Positions 1 through 10,551 of a stretch of DNA of 64,000 bases are shown here, piece by piece. The DNA is from Cryptomeria japonica (taxonomy: Eukaryota > Streptophyta > Pinopsida > Cupressales > Cupressaceae), in the NCBI RefSeq assembly GCF_030272615.1, contig NC_081412.1:545422202-545486201 (forward strand), given 5' to 3'. The position numbers and the translations under genes were made by a program. Numbering within the stretch: the stretch's first letter is position 1; the number at the start of each line of letters is the position of its first letter. The notes beneath the pieces were generated by a model. It was not told the origin of the DNA. It worked only from the letters and a program-made list of their open reading frames with translations, and did not search any database.

Positions 1-475
1 AGAACCTATTGTAAAAGTCTTTAACCGGACTAGGCTCCTAACGGAGTGGATTTCAAAAGAGTTCAAAGAATAGCTTGTGGGTATTCATCCCCACTATGAT
101 TTTTCCCAGTTGGGTTTCCACGTGAAAAATCAGTGTGTCATGTGTAATGCTTTTCATGTGATGCTTTAATATTTTATGTCGTGGTAAAGCAAGTTGAACT
201 GGAAATCATTATATTTTTGATGATATATTACTTGTTTATGCATACGGGTGAAGTGGAAATGGGATATTAGATTGTGTAGAGATCTAAGTGTTTACTGGTT
301 TATGTCATTCATACTCTCACTGTGTGTAACCTGTAGTGCCTTGATTTAGACTGGTGTTATTGTTTACCAATTAAGTGTAGTCATTGTAGTCAAATTGGTT
401 GAGGGAAAAATTTTGTCTGTACTAATTCACCCCCCCCCCCCCTCTCAGTATCGGTTTGGTACTTACTGATCATCA
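1..475 (+). mobile_element. 3' LTR end of a + strand copia element (element C)
   Basis: This stretch matches the right part of the LTRs of copia-1 (for example 28040-28564). Shared pieces are the start 'agaacctattgta', the block TTTTTCCCAGTTGGGTTTCC at about 101-120, the C-run at 431-442 and the 'CTCTCAGTATCGGTTTGGTA' end. It stops with 'catca' at 475, and the gag of a - strand element resumes at once. The left part of the element and its second target duplication lie outside the window, so the insertion cannot be proven by a duplication. It is a related but not identical family, clearly diverged from copia-1. Confidence 0.75.
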
Positions 476-817
476 TTATAATTCATATCTCTTCTAGTTT
501 CTTGCATACGTCATATGAAGTCTCCAATCCATGAACATCAACATACTATGAATCGGATAGGGAACTGATGATGGCCTCCATTGCTTGATTATTCTCCTAT
601 TGCTCCTTCTTTTGATCATCTAACAAAATCCCACTAGTCAAGCTATATTTATTAACATGTTCCCAATACTGGATTCCTAGACTCTTGATATAGATATTCA
701 TCCTATCACTCCAGATTCTATAGTTTACTATATTGAAATTCAGACCTTCCTTCTTCATCATGTTCTCCTAGATCTTTTCCTAAAGCTATTAGGCTTAAAC
801 ACAAGAGGATATGGATA
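476..817 (-). pseudogene. copia gag N-terminal fragment of element B
   Basis: Read on the minus strand, an ATG-ATG at 761-756 opens a frame resembling the start of the copia-1 gag: MMKKEGLNFN, an RIWSDRM block, 'YIKSLGIQYWEHV' and 'AMEAIISSLSD'. This is the UBN2/gag-type N-terminus of Ty1/copia elements. It contains stop codons (one in the DDQKKEQ region, another after SLSDS) and is cut at 476 by element C. The leader between gag and primer site occupies 762-817. It is non-functional as it stands. Confidence 0.75.
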
Positions 818-829
818 GCTCTGATACCA
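818..829 (-). other. tRNA primer-binding site of element B
   Basis: The + strand reads GCTCTGATACCA, the exact complement of TGGTATCAGAGC, the initiator-tRNA-Met primer site of plant copia elements. It lies two bases inside the LTR end at 832, the normal spacing, which fixes the orientation as minus. Confidence 0.85.
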
Positions 830-831
830 AT

Positions 832-2251
832 TGATAATATGATGAAACAATAATGATTTGGTCAACTACTGAGAGAGGGGGAGTGAATCAGTAGATAAAA
901 AATATACTAATCTTCACCAAAACTAAAAAACAACTTGCAAAAATTAACCTAACTTAACCGGTTTAGTCACTGTAATTAAAACTGCAACTACACTATCAAA
1001 CTTTACTGATTGATCAAAATATCAATGATACAGTCTAACAGATCTGAAACTCAAATACCTTTTAACCAAAACATAAAACCACTTCAGTAACATCAGAAAT
1101 AGCTCATTTCAAATCACTTTCGGTCTTCTAAACATGTCTTAATGGATTTACTAGTTATACATATTAACCATATAAAAAACATACACAAAAATCATTCACC
1201 ACTTGACACAATAATTTTTTACGTGGAAACTCAAATGGGAAAAACCACGGTGGGCTGAATACCCACAAGTATCCTGAACTCTTCTAAAGTTCACCCTATT
1301 AGGAGCCAACACTTGTTAGAAGCTTTACAAAAATGTCCTGTTAAGACCAGATCTGGTTAGGGACCACCCGATTAAGGGATTGACTACAATACCCTGTTAA
1401 AGGCAATACCCCGTAAAAGGTAAACTTGGTGGAGGATTTGAAACGCAAGCTAATGGATCACCTGGTTAGAGTATTTAAACAAGAAGCCTATTAAATCTTA
1501 CCTGGTTAGGGGATTTAACTATTGTGATGGTTAGAGAACACCAGGGTCTTGCTGATCTGGTAATAGCACTACTCGGCTTAATTAGATCCTTTTATACTCC
1601 TATCTGCCTTCACAAGATTCTACAAATACTTCTTCTAGTTCGACATCAACAACTCACACTAAGACAAATTTTCCAACACAATTTTCAAACAACTTCATCT
1701 ACCTTAAATAGAAATACAATAGGTCAATAACACAACACAAAACCTAATATCTCATAGAGATTAAAAACATATCGATTCAAACATGACCGTTAGATTACAT
1801 AGCAATCAACTTCACATTGTTCAAGACAACTTCGACCACTCCTGGATCACTCCTTGATCACCACACATTGGATCCTGTAACTCATCACATGTTATTCACT
1901 TCATGCTATGCATTTGTTCATTCCCAAGATAAAACAATTATCATATGTGCCAAAACCATTTCAAAACTCATCACATGCATCATGCATATATCTTCATCTT
2001 TGCACATCATTTGATCATAGATCAACACTACCGATTCTCCAAGCTCCATCAATTAGGGTTTAGCTTATCAACAAGTTAGGATTACCGGTTGATCTCTCTT
2101 CTTTAATAGTAATACCAGTTTTTCAACACTGCTTCACTATCGGCTGCTTTACTGCATCACTACCAGTTGTATTACATCTTCATTACCGATTTCTATTAAC
2201 ATTAATGACAACACTATACTTCATCAATACAATCTTCATGAAATGCCAACA
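832..2251 (-). repeat. 5' LTR of element B (copia, minus strand)
   Basis: The LTR runs from TG at 832 (its 3' end on the minus strand) to CCAACA at 2251 (TGTTGGCATTTC on the minus strand). It carries the LTR module seen elsewhere in reverse (ACGTGGAAAC...GGGAAAAACCACGG, 1221-1250) and a reversed C-run block near 878-892. It interrupts gypsy element G directly after G's protease region. The 3' LTR and second target duplication lie beyond the left edge. Short open frames in it (1524-1730, 1817-2014) look like chance. Confidence 0.8.
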
Positions 2252-3043
2252 AATCCATTCGGGAACTTCCTTCCATCCACCAAACATATTCTAGCATTCA
2301 TGCAGACTTCATTCTTCAAAGGTTCCTCCAAGGGCAACAAGGTTTGCTTCATCCCATTGGCCACAATAGTGTATGTATTCTTCCTCCCATCATATACCGC
2401 ATGCCTATCAAACTGCCAAGGTCTACCCAATAAAATATGACAAATATCCATAGGCATAATATCACACAAGACTTCATCATGATAATTCCCAATTTTCAAT
2501 TTCAGAAAACATTTCTCACTTACTAACAATTTATGTTCATCCTGAATCCATGCTATTTGATAAGGCTTAGGGTGTTTCAATCTTTCCTAATTCAAATTAT
2601 TCACCATCTCTTCTGAAACAACATTATCTGAACTACCACTATCAATAACAACTTTACAACACTTACTGGATATCTTACTTCTGGCCTTGAACAAATTCTT
2701 CCTCTGCAAGGGTTCTTCATCTATCTCGGTATGACACAAAGTTCTCCCTACCACCAACAGTTCTCCATCTTCCAGTTTGTTATATGATCCAATGGGGTTT
2801 TCTTCTAGCACTACTACTCTTCTCGTATTCTCTATCTTCTTACACTCGAAAGAATGATGTCCTTGTCCTCCACACTTATAGCATGTTCCTCTAAATTCTC
2901 TCTTGTCTTGTCATCCAAAATACTCATTTCGGTAGGCATCCAGTGCTCTCCTTCGGTAGAGATTTCTATCATCTTTCTAGTATGGATTAACTTGTTTTCT
3001 CACTTCCTTGTCCTTTTTATAATCTGTATAGGTACCTCTACCT
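2252..3043 (-). pseudogene. Ty3/gypsy zinc knuckle and aspartic protease fragment (element G)
   Basis: On the minus strand, reading from 3043 downwards, there is an RGT-rich linker, a CCHC knuckle 'CYKCGGQGHHSFEC' (about 2887-2846), then a retropepsin-like region. The protease shows 'VIDSGSSDNVV' near 2640 and the downstream 'ILLGRPWQFDR' near 2430-2398, typical of gypsy pol. In-frame stops occur in the linker (after NPY, after EYFG) and before the KHPKPY block. The N-terminal gag of the same element lies at 11174-10552, across element A. The left end is cut by element B at 2251. RT and integrase would be outside the window. Confidence 0.85.
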
Positions 3044-4186
3044 TATTGGTATTTTGATGATGTTTTGATTGTCATTGATGGGCACACACTTTCTTTATGT
3101 ATGAGTTATGACTCAATAGGTAATTGTTCCAACCGGTATTGTGTATTATTGAATGTATAGTCTTTAGACTATTGGTATTTTGTAGAAGATGTTTACCATT
3201 CATAGATTGACTGAAGAGCTCAAGAGGTATGGAGATCCCAAGTGGTGCGAGGATCACAAGTGGTACAAAGGACCCAAGCAGTAGTTAACTTTTTATTAGA
3301 ACACTATGATCTACCAGTCTTCATTTTTGACAAACCAATAATCGGTATATTGTATTAACCAGTATTACTCTGTGATGAGTTACCAACCAGTATTTCTATA
3401 ATGTGTGATGAGTTATCATCCACTGACACTTTGGTGGTGATTTTGTGTCGTGTTACCAAATGTGTCTAGATGCACTGGACCTAGGAACTTGTAGTCTAAT
3501 CCTATTGGACCGACATGAAATTAGTTTCCTTTATAACGACATCATGTCTAGGGTTTGCAGTATGAGAGATGTGCGATAGAAGAGGTTATGTGCAATCATT
3601 GTAGAGAAGATTAGGTTTGTGTGAAGAGATAGAGTGTGGAGATATTGAAGACTGAAGTACTACTGAAATGCATTAACAATGAGCTATCAAGGATCTAATT
3701 AAGATAGATCACTCACTTTTTGATTATTCACATCTTTGACAAGTCTAAAACCCTTAACCGGGTAGGCCCAGCAAAGCCTTTGTAAATCCTCTAACAAGGT
3801 GGTTCACAATTGTGGATTTGAAATCCTCTAACAAGGTAGTCTTTAACATGACTTATCTCCTAACAGAGATCTAGATTCCTAACAGGATTTGTTCTCGTGC
3901 AGAACATTGTATGACCTTAACCGGTCTGGTTTCTATTCTGCAGATAGTTACTTGTGAGTTTCTGCTCACCATGGTTTTTCCCATTTGGGTTTCCATGTCG
4001 AATATCTTGTGTTATAGTGATTGTGCTCTTGTGGGTGAATTCATTGTGTTCTATTTGGTTTGCATTTATCTTAACCAGTTTTTTAATGAATCTTCTGTAC
4101 TGGTTATCTGCTAAACTATTTAGAAGTTTGTTTACAGTATTTTTTGGTATACTAATTCATCCCCCCCCCCCTCTTAGTATTCATCA
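3044..4186 (+). repeat. 5' LTR of element A
   Basis: Starts TATTGGTATTTTG (TG mutated to TA) and ends CTCTTAGTATTCATCA, followed by a 2-base gap and the primer site. It carries the conserved module CACCATGGTTTTTCCCATTT at 3968-3987 and a C-run before the end. By eye it differs from the 3' LTR at roughly one base in ten to twelve, mostly transitions. Confidence 0.88.
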
Positions 4187-4188
4187 AT

Positions 4189-4200
4189 TGGTATCAGAGC
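4189..4200 (+). other. Primer-binding site of element A
   Basis: Exact TGGTATCAGAGC (initiator-tRNA-Met type), two bases after the LTR end. Confidence 0.9.
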
Positions 4201-4260
4201 CAACCTTGCTATAATTCTAACCACTTGGAAGGAGATATCGGGGAATACAGTGTGAGGTAA

Positions 4261-5457
4261 CTTACTCATCATCTCACTCAGACTGAGAGAGCCTATGATG
4301 AACTCAAAGTCAAGTATAAAGCCTCTTTGGCCAAAAGAAAAGAGCATGCTGAGAAACTGATGGAACTTACTAAAAATAGCTCTTCTGATGAAGCAGATAT
4401 GGATTCCCTAGTTGAAGAAGTTGAAAAACTAAATGAATCTAAAGCCAACCTGAGAAAGGAGTTGGAAGGACTAACTATCAGAATGTTTCAAGAGCTTGAG
4501 AATAGAAGGAAAGCTGAAGATCTGGTAAAAGACAAAGATCATGAGATCTCCAAGCTGAAGCAAGAAATCAGTGCCCTTACCACTCATCTCCAAGAGAGTA
4601 AAGTGGAAAAAGAAGAAATGCAAGGTGAACTAAACATGGCTATTTCTGAGAATGCAACCTTGATGGAATCTAATGCTACTATTTCCAAGGAACTTACTGA
4701 TTCCAAGGAGATACTTGCCAAATTCAATCAGAGTACTGCTAAGCTAGAGAAAAAGATAGAATCAGCAAAACCAGTAAATAATACCACTAGACTTGGTTTC
4801 TCTCGGTATGAGGAAGGTGAGACCTCTGGATCAAAAGATGGAGCATCAAAGAAGCAACCAACATCCAAGGATAAAGGTAAGAAAAAATTTAAACCTTTTT
4901 CCTTTAATTGTCTCAAAGGACATACTGCTAATGTGTGTAGAAGCAAGGCCTACAATAATTTTCCTTATTTTCTAAACAATAAGCCTAGATCCAATAGATT
5001 CAATGGAAACTGTTATGCATGCAACAAGTTTAGGCATACAGCATTTGAATGCAAGTCTATTTTGCATAACACTGGGAGATATCCTCCAAGGACTCAAGGA
5101 GTTATCCTGGAACCCTCTATAAACTGGAATCCCAACCGGTACAATACCTATGACCATCGGTCAGGTGGTTATCAAGCGGCAACTAGTTGGAGAGCAACTT
5201 GTTTGATTTGTCATGGTAGCGGTCACACTGCTGCAACATGCAGAAGGAAGAATGGAAGTATGAATAATGGACCATGGAGAACACCTGGAATGGTATGTTA
5301 TCATTGCAACAAACTGGGTCACACTACCAGAACTTGCAGACTGAGAAAGAACATATCAGATGATATACCAATCACTCTAGAAGGGAAGATTGATGTTGAA
5401 ACCGTTCAAACGGAAATGAATAAAACTTGGAAAAAGAAACTAGAAGAAGTGTCATAG
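4261..5457 (+). CDS. coiled-coil plus multiple zinc-knuckle gag-like protein (element A ORF-a)
   Basis: An open frame of about 399 codons. The codon before it is TAA and its first in-frame ATG is only at 4360, so the true N-terminus is probably lost or frameshifted. The first ~170 residues are heptad-rich and charged (for example 'LKQEISALTTHLQESKVEKE'), predicting a long coiled coil. A KDKGKKKFKPF basic patch follows, then four CCHC-like knuckles: a degenerate one ending 'CLKGHTANVC', then 'CYACNKFRHTAFEC', 'CLICHGSGHTAATC' and 'CYHCNKLGHTTRTC'. This resembles the C-terminal half of some plant copia Gag proteins and would bind nucleic acid. There is no protease or pol behind it. It is uninterrupted although the downstream frame has many stops. 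Confidence 0.7.
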   Translation, partial: LTHHLTQTERAYDELKVKYKASLAKRKEHAEKLMELTKNSSSDEADMDSLVEEVEKLNESKANLRKELEGLTIRMFQELENRRKAEDLVKDKDHEISKLKQEISALTTHLQESKVEKEEMQGELNMAISENATLMESNATISKELTDSKEILAKFNQSTAKLEKKIESAKPVNNTTRLGFSRYEEGETSGSKDGASKKQPTSKDKGKKKFKPFSFNCLKGHTANVCRSKAYNNFPYFLNNKPRSNRFNGNCYACNKFRHTAFECKSILHNTGRYPPRTQGVILEPSINWNPNRYNTYDHRSGGYQAATSWRATCLICHGSGHTAATCRRKNGSMNNGPWRTPGMVCYHCNKLGHTTRTCRLRKNISDDIPITLEGKIDVETVQTEMNKTWKKKLEEVS

Positions 5458-5946
5458 GATGAACCGGTTTCTACACCTCGTGTGGAAGTCTCTAAACCGG
5501 CAAACTAAGCTTCAGAAAATTTTAGGGGAAACATATCGGTGAAATATTTTGAACCCCCGATTTATATCAGTAAAGACCTTAACCGGTATATGTTACCTAT
5601 CAATCAACAGAAGATTTGAAGGGGTAAAAGGCAAAATTAGGGATTGTGCCCTAATGGTGATGCATTTATTATGGTAGGTGAAAGTTTGTTTAAAAGGGAT
5701 TTTTGTCATCATTATCACTTATCAGTTTTCAAGAGAAGAATTTTCAAGACCAGAGCAACAATGAGCGATTCTTCTAGCAATTCAAAGTGAATTCAAAAAT
5801 CTTGTAGAGGAATCTAGAGATCTTTTTCAATCTATCAGTGAAGAACACTAAGCGGTAATCTTGCAACTGAAGTGGTGTATTGTGAGCAACATTGCCAAAC
5901 CCTAAATTTTGGATTGTGAAGGTATTTCTCAAATTTCTTTCTTATC
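5458..5946 (+). other. non-coding spacer inside element A
   Basis: This is 489 bases between the two frames of element A, with no convincing coding frame. It looks leader-like: AT-rich and ending in 'TTTCTTTCTTATC' before the ATG of the next frame. It may be a captured 5' untranslated region or the linker of an older transcript unit, but nothing in the sequence decides this. Confidence 0.4.
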
Positions 5947-8900
5947 ATGGCTTCTGCATCACACTCTAGTTCTAGTGCACTTGTAGATTCAGCTGAATTT
6001 CTTTGAAAGAAAGAAAAATGTAATGCCCTATCTCAAATACCTGTCAGAGTTATTGTTGAGGAAGATATTTCAGGGTATATTGGTTGTAAATTGGAAGACC
6101 TAAGATCCCTAGTGATTAATTCCCAGCTAAGTCTTTTCTATGGGGATGATAAGAAGATCAAACCTAAGTATAGTGTCCTTGAGAAGATGAAACTGCATAA
6201 TGTGGTATACTTTCTGGAAGAGTTCACAGAAGAACATATCCACATCATCCTCAGTAGAGTACATGGTGATAAGATGTACCTCAAGCAGACGCATGACATC
6301 ACACCGGAAGCAATTCATGTTGTCACCAGTTTCTGCAATATTGGAGAGGTACTAGCTCTAAGGAAGGTCACCAAAATGGACATGACTAAGCTCACTAGTT
6401 ATGTGAGTGACCAACGGGCGATGACCATCAACACCATCAAAGATGATCTGGTGAAATATGCTTCCATGGTAATTGGTTACCGGATATTCTATGCCAACAA
6501 AATGAATTATGTCCCTACTGCTGCGGTGAATGTTTCTTACAAAATGATCAAGGAAGACATTGCATTTGACCTATGTACCTATCTATAGAAGCAATTTCTA
6601 CTAAACCTAAACTCCATCAAACAGGACAATGCTCTAAGGTTCAAGTTTGGACAACTTCTGGTCGGTTTATTCTTCTACTTTCAAGGTTATTTCCCTGAAG
6701 TAGGTGATGTGCAATGGTCTGCTAACCTACCAGTTTCTAGGAAAATCAAGGAAAGTCTACAAGTAGTGAGAACTGGATATCCTGAGGTTCTAAACAAATA
6801 TTTCAATGAATTCAAGCAGAAAATGAACCAGAGAATGAGGATATCTGATGATATTGTGAAGGAATATAAAGATGACATCTGCTTCACAATAAAGGTAGAT
6901 GAATTCATAATGGAAGCAGTGAAATTGAGAAAGGAAGCAGTTGAACCTATGGGTTATGAAGTGGTGAATGACCTATTGATTGGGTATGCCTCTACCCTAC
7001 TTGCCTCACCACTAGATGCGAAGACAAAGAGAACCGGTACCTACTTGGAGAGGGTAACACCGGTTGAAGAACCAAAATAGAAGAAGGACAAAGTTGTGTC
7101 ATCGATATCTGCACCGGTTACCTTTGCTAGTCCGAAAGTGACCAAGCGGTCACCACCTAAGAAGAAACCTGAGGTTGTTCCAGCCAAAGTCTTTGAGAGG
7201 AAGCAGAAAACCAAAACCAGCTCACCGAAATCAGAGGACATTGAACCAAAGATCCAAACAAAGAAGACGACAATCAAGCAAGAAGGCAAAATCTACTGGT
7301 AATGTTCTTGCAACTTTAGCACTGGTAAATATAGATATTTCCTCTTATAAGCTAGTGACACATTGTCAGAGGACTATAAATAATATTAAGAGGAAAGTGC
7401 TTGATGATTTAAAGGAGTATTTTGATGATTTTACTAATTGTGAGAAAGAAGAAGTAGAGCAGGAAGTCATCAAATATTTATGCGTTAATGACTGGTCACC
7501 ATCAAAAATTAGATCGATTACAACAGATTCTTTGTACAATTCTTTAGATAACAAATGGTGCATTGCCATTGAGAAAGAACAGGAAATCGGGGAGGAAAAT
7601 TTTGCACAATACTTTCCTGATGCTTCTAATTCAGAATTATTTGAGATAATGGATAAGAACAAAGGCCTCTTCTTCATGAGAAGGAGAAGACATAGACTAC
7701 TAGAAGGCAGATCTTCTGAAGTGGAAAAGGACACACATTTACATGCTAAAGTTGATGTCAAGTTACACCAAGTATCTAAAGCCAATAAGAAGGCTGAACA
7801 AGAACCTGACCTATCCTCAGGAAAACCGGATGAGGCATTTGATAGTGAAGGAGAAAGAGTGACAGAGCATATTGACACTATTGGTGTTGATGCTTTAGAT
7901 ATTGAGGATGTCACTCCGAACACAGAGAAAGAGAAATGGGACAAGGAAAAAGCTAAAAAAGAAAAGAAGGACAAAGAGCAAGAAGAAAAAGAAAGGCAAG
8001 AAGAAAACAAGAGGAAAGAAGAGGAGAAAAGGAAAGAAGAGGAGAAGAGGAAAGAAGAGGAGAAGAAGAAAGAAGAAGACAAGAGGAAGGAAGAAGAAAG
8101 GAAGAAGGAGGAAGAGAAGAAAAAGTAGGAAGAGGACAAGAAGAAAGAAGAAATGGAGAAGAAGAGAGAGGAGAGAAAGAAGAAAGAAGAGGAAAAGAAA
8201 AGTGCAGAAGAGGAAAAGGAAGCAGAGAAGACCAAACAAGCAGAGAATCCTAAGGCAACTGGTGGTCAAGCCAAACAGGTTGATACCACCATCCCTATTG
8301 ATCTTCAATCCACAGATGAGTCTGAGCTGCTTCAAAACATCAAATTTGCATAGGAGAGACTGGAAGCATTGCGGAGGAAGAAGGAACAAGATGTCATTCA
8401 AACTGCAGTTGACACCCTTACTAGTCTAATTCCTGGTAGCAACCTCCCCAGTATTGATTCCTCTTTGTCCAGTCTTAAACTTCTTTGTACCGTAGTGGAG
8501 GATGAGGTACAATGCTTCAAAGATGTTGCTAAAGCCACTGCCATGAAGAATCATGAAAAGGCACTCAACATTACCTTAGTCAAGAAACTAAATGATCTTT
8601 GGTCACAACTACTAAAACAATAGAAGGATATCAGTGTTGCTATGGATGAGAGAAAATTACTTTTGATTAAAATCTACCAACCCCATCTATTTTGTGATGA
8701 TCTACTTAAACAGAAAGATAAACTCCAATCGAAGTTCTAGGCATACATCAACACCTTCAAGATGCCATATGATTCATTCACTACATATGGGAAAATGGTT
8801 CATCATTATCAGCTTCAGACTGCTAGGAAGGACTCAGAGATCAGCAACTAGACCAGAGATTTGCAGGAGCTTGAACTATTCTTATTTCCAAGACTGCAGA

Positions 8901-9106
8901 TTCTTCAGAAATGTTTTCTCAACCTGGATGCTATCACGGTAACTCAAGAGATGAGTACCATTGATGCTACGGAAAAACAGGTATTCCAGATGCAGACTGA
9001 AAGTGAGGTTTCTACCTCATTACTTGAGTCATGGACATTGGCCATGAAAACTTTTATGCAGGACTTTAAACCTATTTTTGATAAGTTTCATTCCTTATTG
9101 TCATGA
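5947..9106 (+). pseudogene. element A ORF-b: ~1050-codon frame with globular N-part, Lys/Glu-rich centre and helical C-part
   Basis: Starts at ATG 5947 (MASASHSSSSALVDSAEF) and can be followed to TGA 9104 with one frameshift between about 7175 and 7300. In-frame stops are TGA 6004 and TAG at 6586, 7078, 8126, 8351, 8621, 8738 and 8849. The N-terminal ~350 residues look globular; landmarks are 'DITPEAIHVVTSF', 'VSYKMIKEDIAFDLCTYL' and 'FKFGQLLVGLFFYFQGYFP'. The centre (7920-8225) is almost only Lys, Glu and Arg. The C-terminus is helical. It is not a known copia protein. Its layout and order of landmarks resemble LINE ORF3 (43544-45285), so I infer a relative of the plant transposon-associated proteins found beside retroelements. 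Confidence 0.6.
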
Positions 9107-9159
9107 ACATTTACTCTATTTTTATATATAAGGAAACAAGGGTTATTGAGCATTACTTT

Positions 9160-9388
9160 GTCATTGTTGGAAAAGGGGGAGTAGTGTACATTAAAATTTT
9201 AGTGAATGTTACCATTTCATGTATACTTTCATGTTACCACTTTGAGGAGTAGTGTACATTGTAATTTCTGCAAAAGGGATAGTGTATATGCTTAGGGGGA
9301 GTAATTTTGATTATGGAATTTTTTGTTGTAAAAACACTTAGATGTCAAAATTGTCCTAAGTGTTGCCATCAATGTCAAATGGAGAGAT
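9160..9388 (+). other. 3' internal region with several polypurine-type tracts (element A)
   Basis: G-rich tracts occur at 9173-9183 (AAAAGGGGGAG) and 9293-9301 (TTAGGGGGA), with the junction tract 'AAATGGAGAGAT' (9377-9388) directly before the 3' LTR. The word GAGTAGTGTACATT occurs twice (9179 and 9247 areas). The junction tract is a decayed form of the AAAGGGGGAGAT that precedes the 3' LTRs of copia-1 and copia-2. Confidence 0.6.
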
Positions 9389-10546
9389 TTTTGGCATTTT
9401 GATGATGTTTTGATTGTCATTGATGGGCACACACTTTCTTTATGTATGAGTTATGACTCAACCAATAATTGTTCCAACCGGTATTGTGTATTATTGAATG
9501 TATAGTCTTTAAACTATCGGTATTTTGCAGAAGATGTTTACAGGTCACAAATTGACTGAAGAGCTCAAGCGGTACAGAGATCCCAAGCAGTTAGAGGATC
9601 ACAAGCGGTATGAAGGACCCAAGCGGTAGTTAACTTTTGATCGGAACATTATGATCTACCAGTCTTCATTTTTGACAAACCGGTAATCAGTATATTGTAT
9701 TAACTGGTATTACTTTGTGATGAGTTACCAACCGGTATTTATGTAATGTGTGATGATTTATCATCCACTGACACTTTGGCGATGATTTTGTGTCATGTTA
9801 CCAAATGTGTCTAGATGCACTGGACCTAGGAACTTGTAGTCTAATCCTATTGGACCGACATGAAATTAGTTTCCTTTATAACGACATCATGTCTAGGGTT
9901 TGCAGTATGAGAGATGTGTGATAGAAGAGGTTATGTGCAATCATTGTAGAGAAGATTAGGTTTGTGTGAAGAGATAGAGTGTGGAGATATTGAAGACTGA
10001 AGTAATACTAAAATGCATTAACAATGAGCTATCAAGGATCTAATTAAGTGGACTATGTTATTTGCTAGATCACTCACTTATTGATTACTCACATCTTTGA
10101 CAAGTCTGAAACCCTTAATCGGGTAGGCCTAGCAAAGCCTTTGTAAATCCTCTAACAAGGTGGTTCACAACTATGGATCTAAAATCCTCTAGCAAGGTGG
10201 TTTTTAATAGGACTTATCTCCTAACAGAGATCTAGATTCCTAACAGGATCTATTCTGGTGAAGAACATTGTATGACCTTAACCGGTCTAGTTTCTATTCT
10301 GCAGATAGTTACTTGTGAGTTTCTACTCACCGTGGTTTTTCCCATTTGGGTTTCCACATCAAATATCTTGTGTTATGGTGATTGTGCTCTTGTGGGTGAA
10401 TGCTTTGTTTGCTATTTGGTTTGCATTTATCTTAACTGGTTTTTTAGTGAATCTTCTGTACCAGTTATTTGCTAAACTGTTTAGAAGTTTGTTTATAGTA
10501 ATTTTTGGTATACTAATTCACACCCCCCCCCTCTTAGTATTCATCA
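9389..10546 (+). repeat. 3' LTR of element A
   Basis: Begins TTTTGGCATTTTG, aligning with the 5' LTR start TATTGGTATTTTG, and ends CTCTTAGTATTCATCA at 10546, followed by the duplicated TACCT. It contains the conserved module CACCGTGGTTTTTCCCATTT at 10328-10347. Confidence 0.88.
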
Positions 10547-10551
10547 TACCT

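Larger units (their letters stand above)
3044..10546 (+). mobile_element. Element A: 7.5-kb non-autonomous copia-type LTR retrotransposon
   Basis: Two LTRs (1143 and 1158 bp) flank an internal region with a copia primer site. The 5-bp duplication TACCT lies at 3039-3043 and 10547-10551, so insertion boundaries are certain; the target was gypsy element G. The internal region has no protease, integrase, RT or RNase H. It holds a coiled-coil/zinc-knuckle frame (4261-5457) and a long decayed frame with a Lys/Glu-rich segment (5947-9106). It must have been moved by another copia's enzymes. The terminal TG is mutated in both LTRs (TA on the left, TT on the right). Confidence 0.88.

Noticed and set aside
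7366-8401. Long minus-strand open frames (289 and 168 codons), Ser/Phe/Leu-rich
   Set aside because: They are the complement of the purine-rich Lys/Glu tract of element A's ORF-b; composition alone explains the lack of stops.
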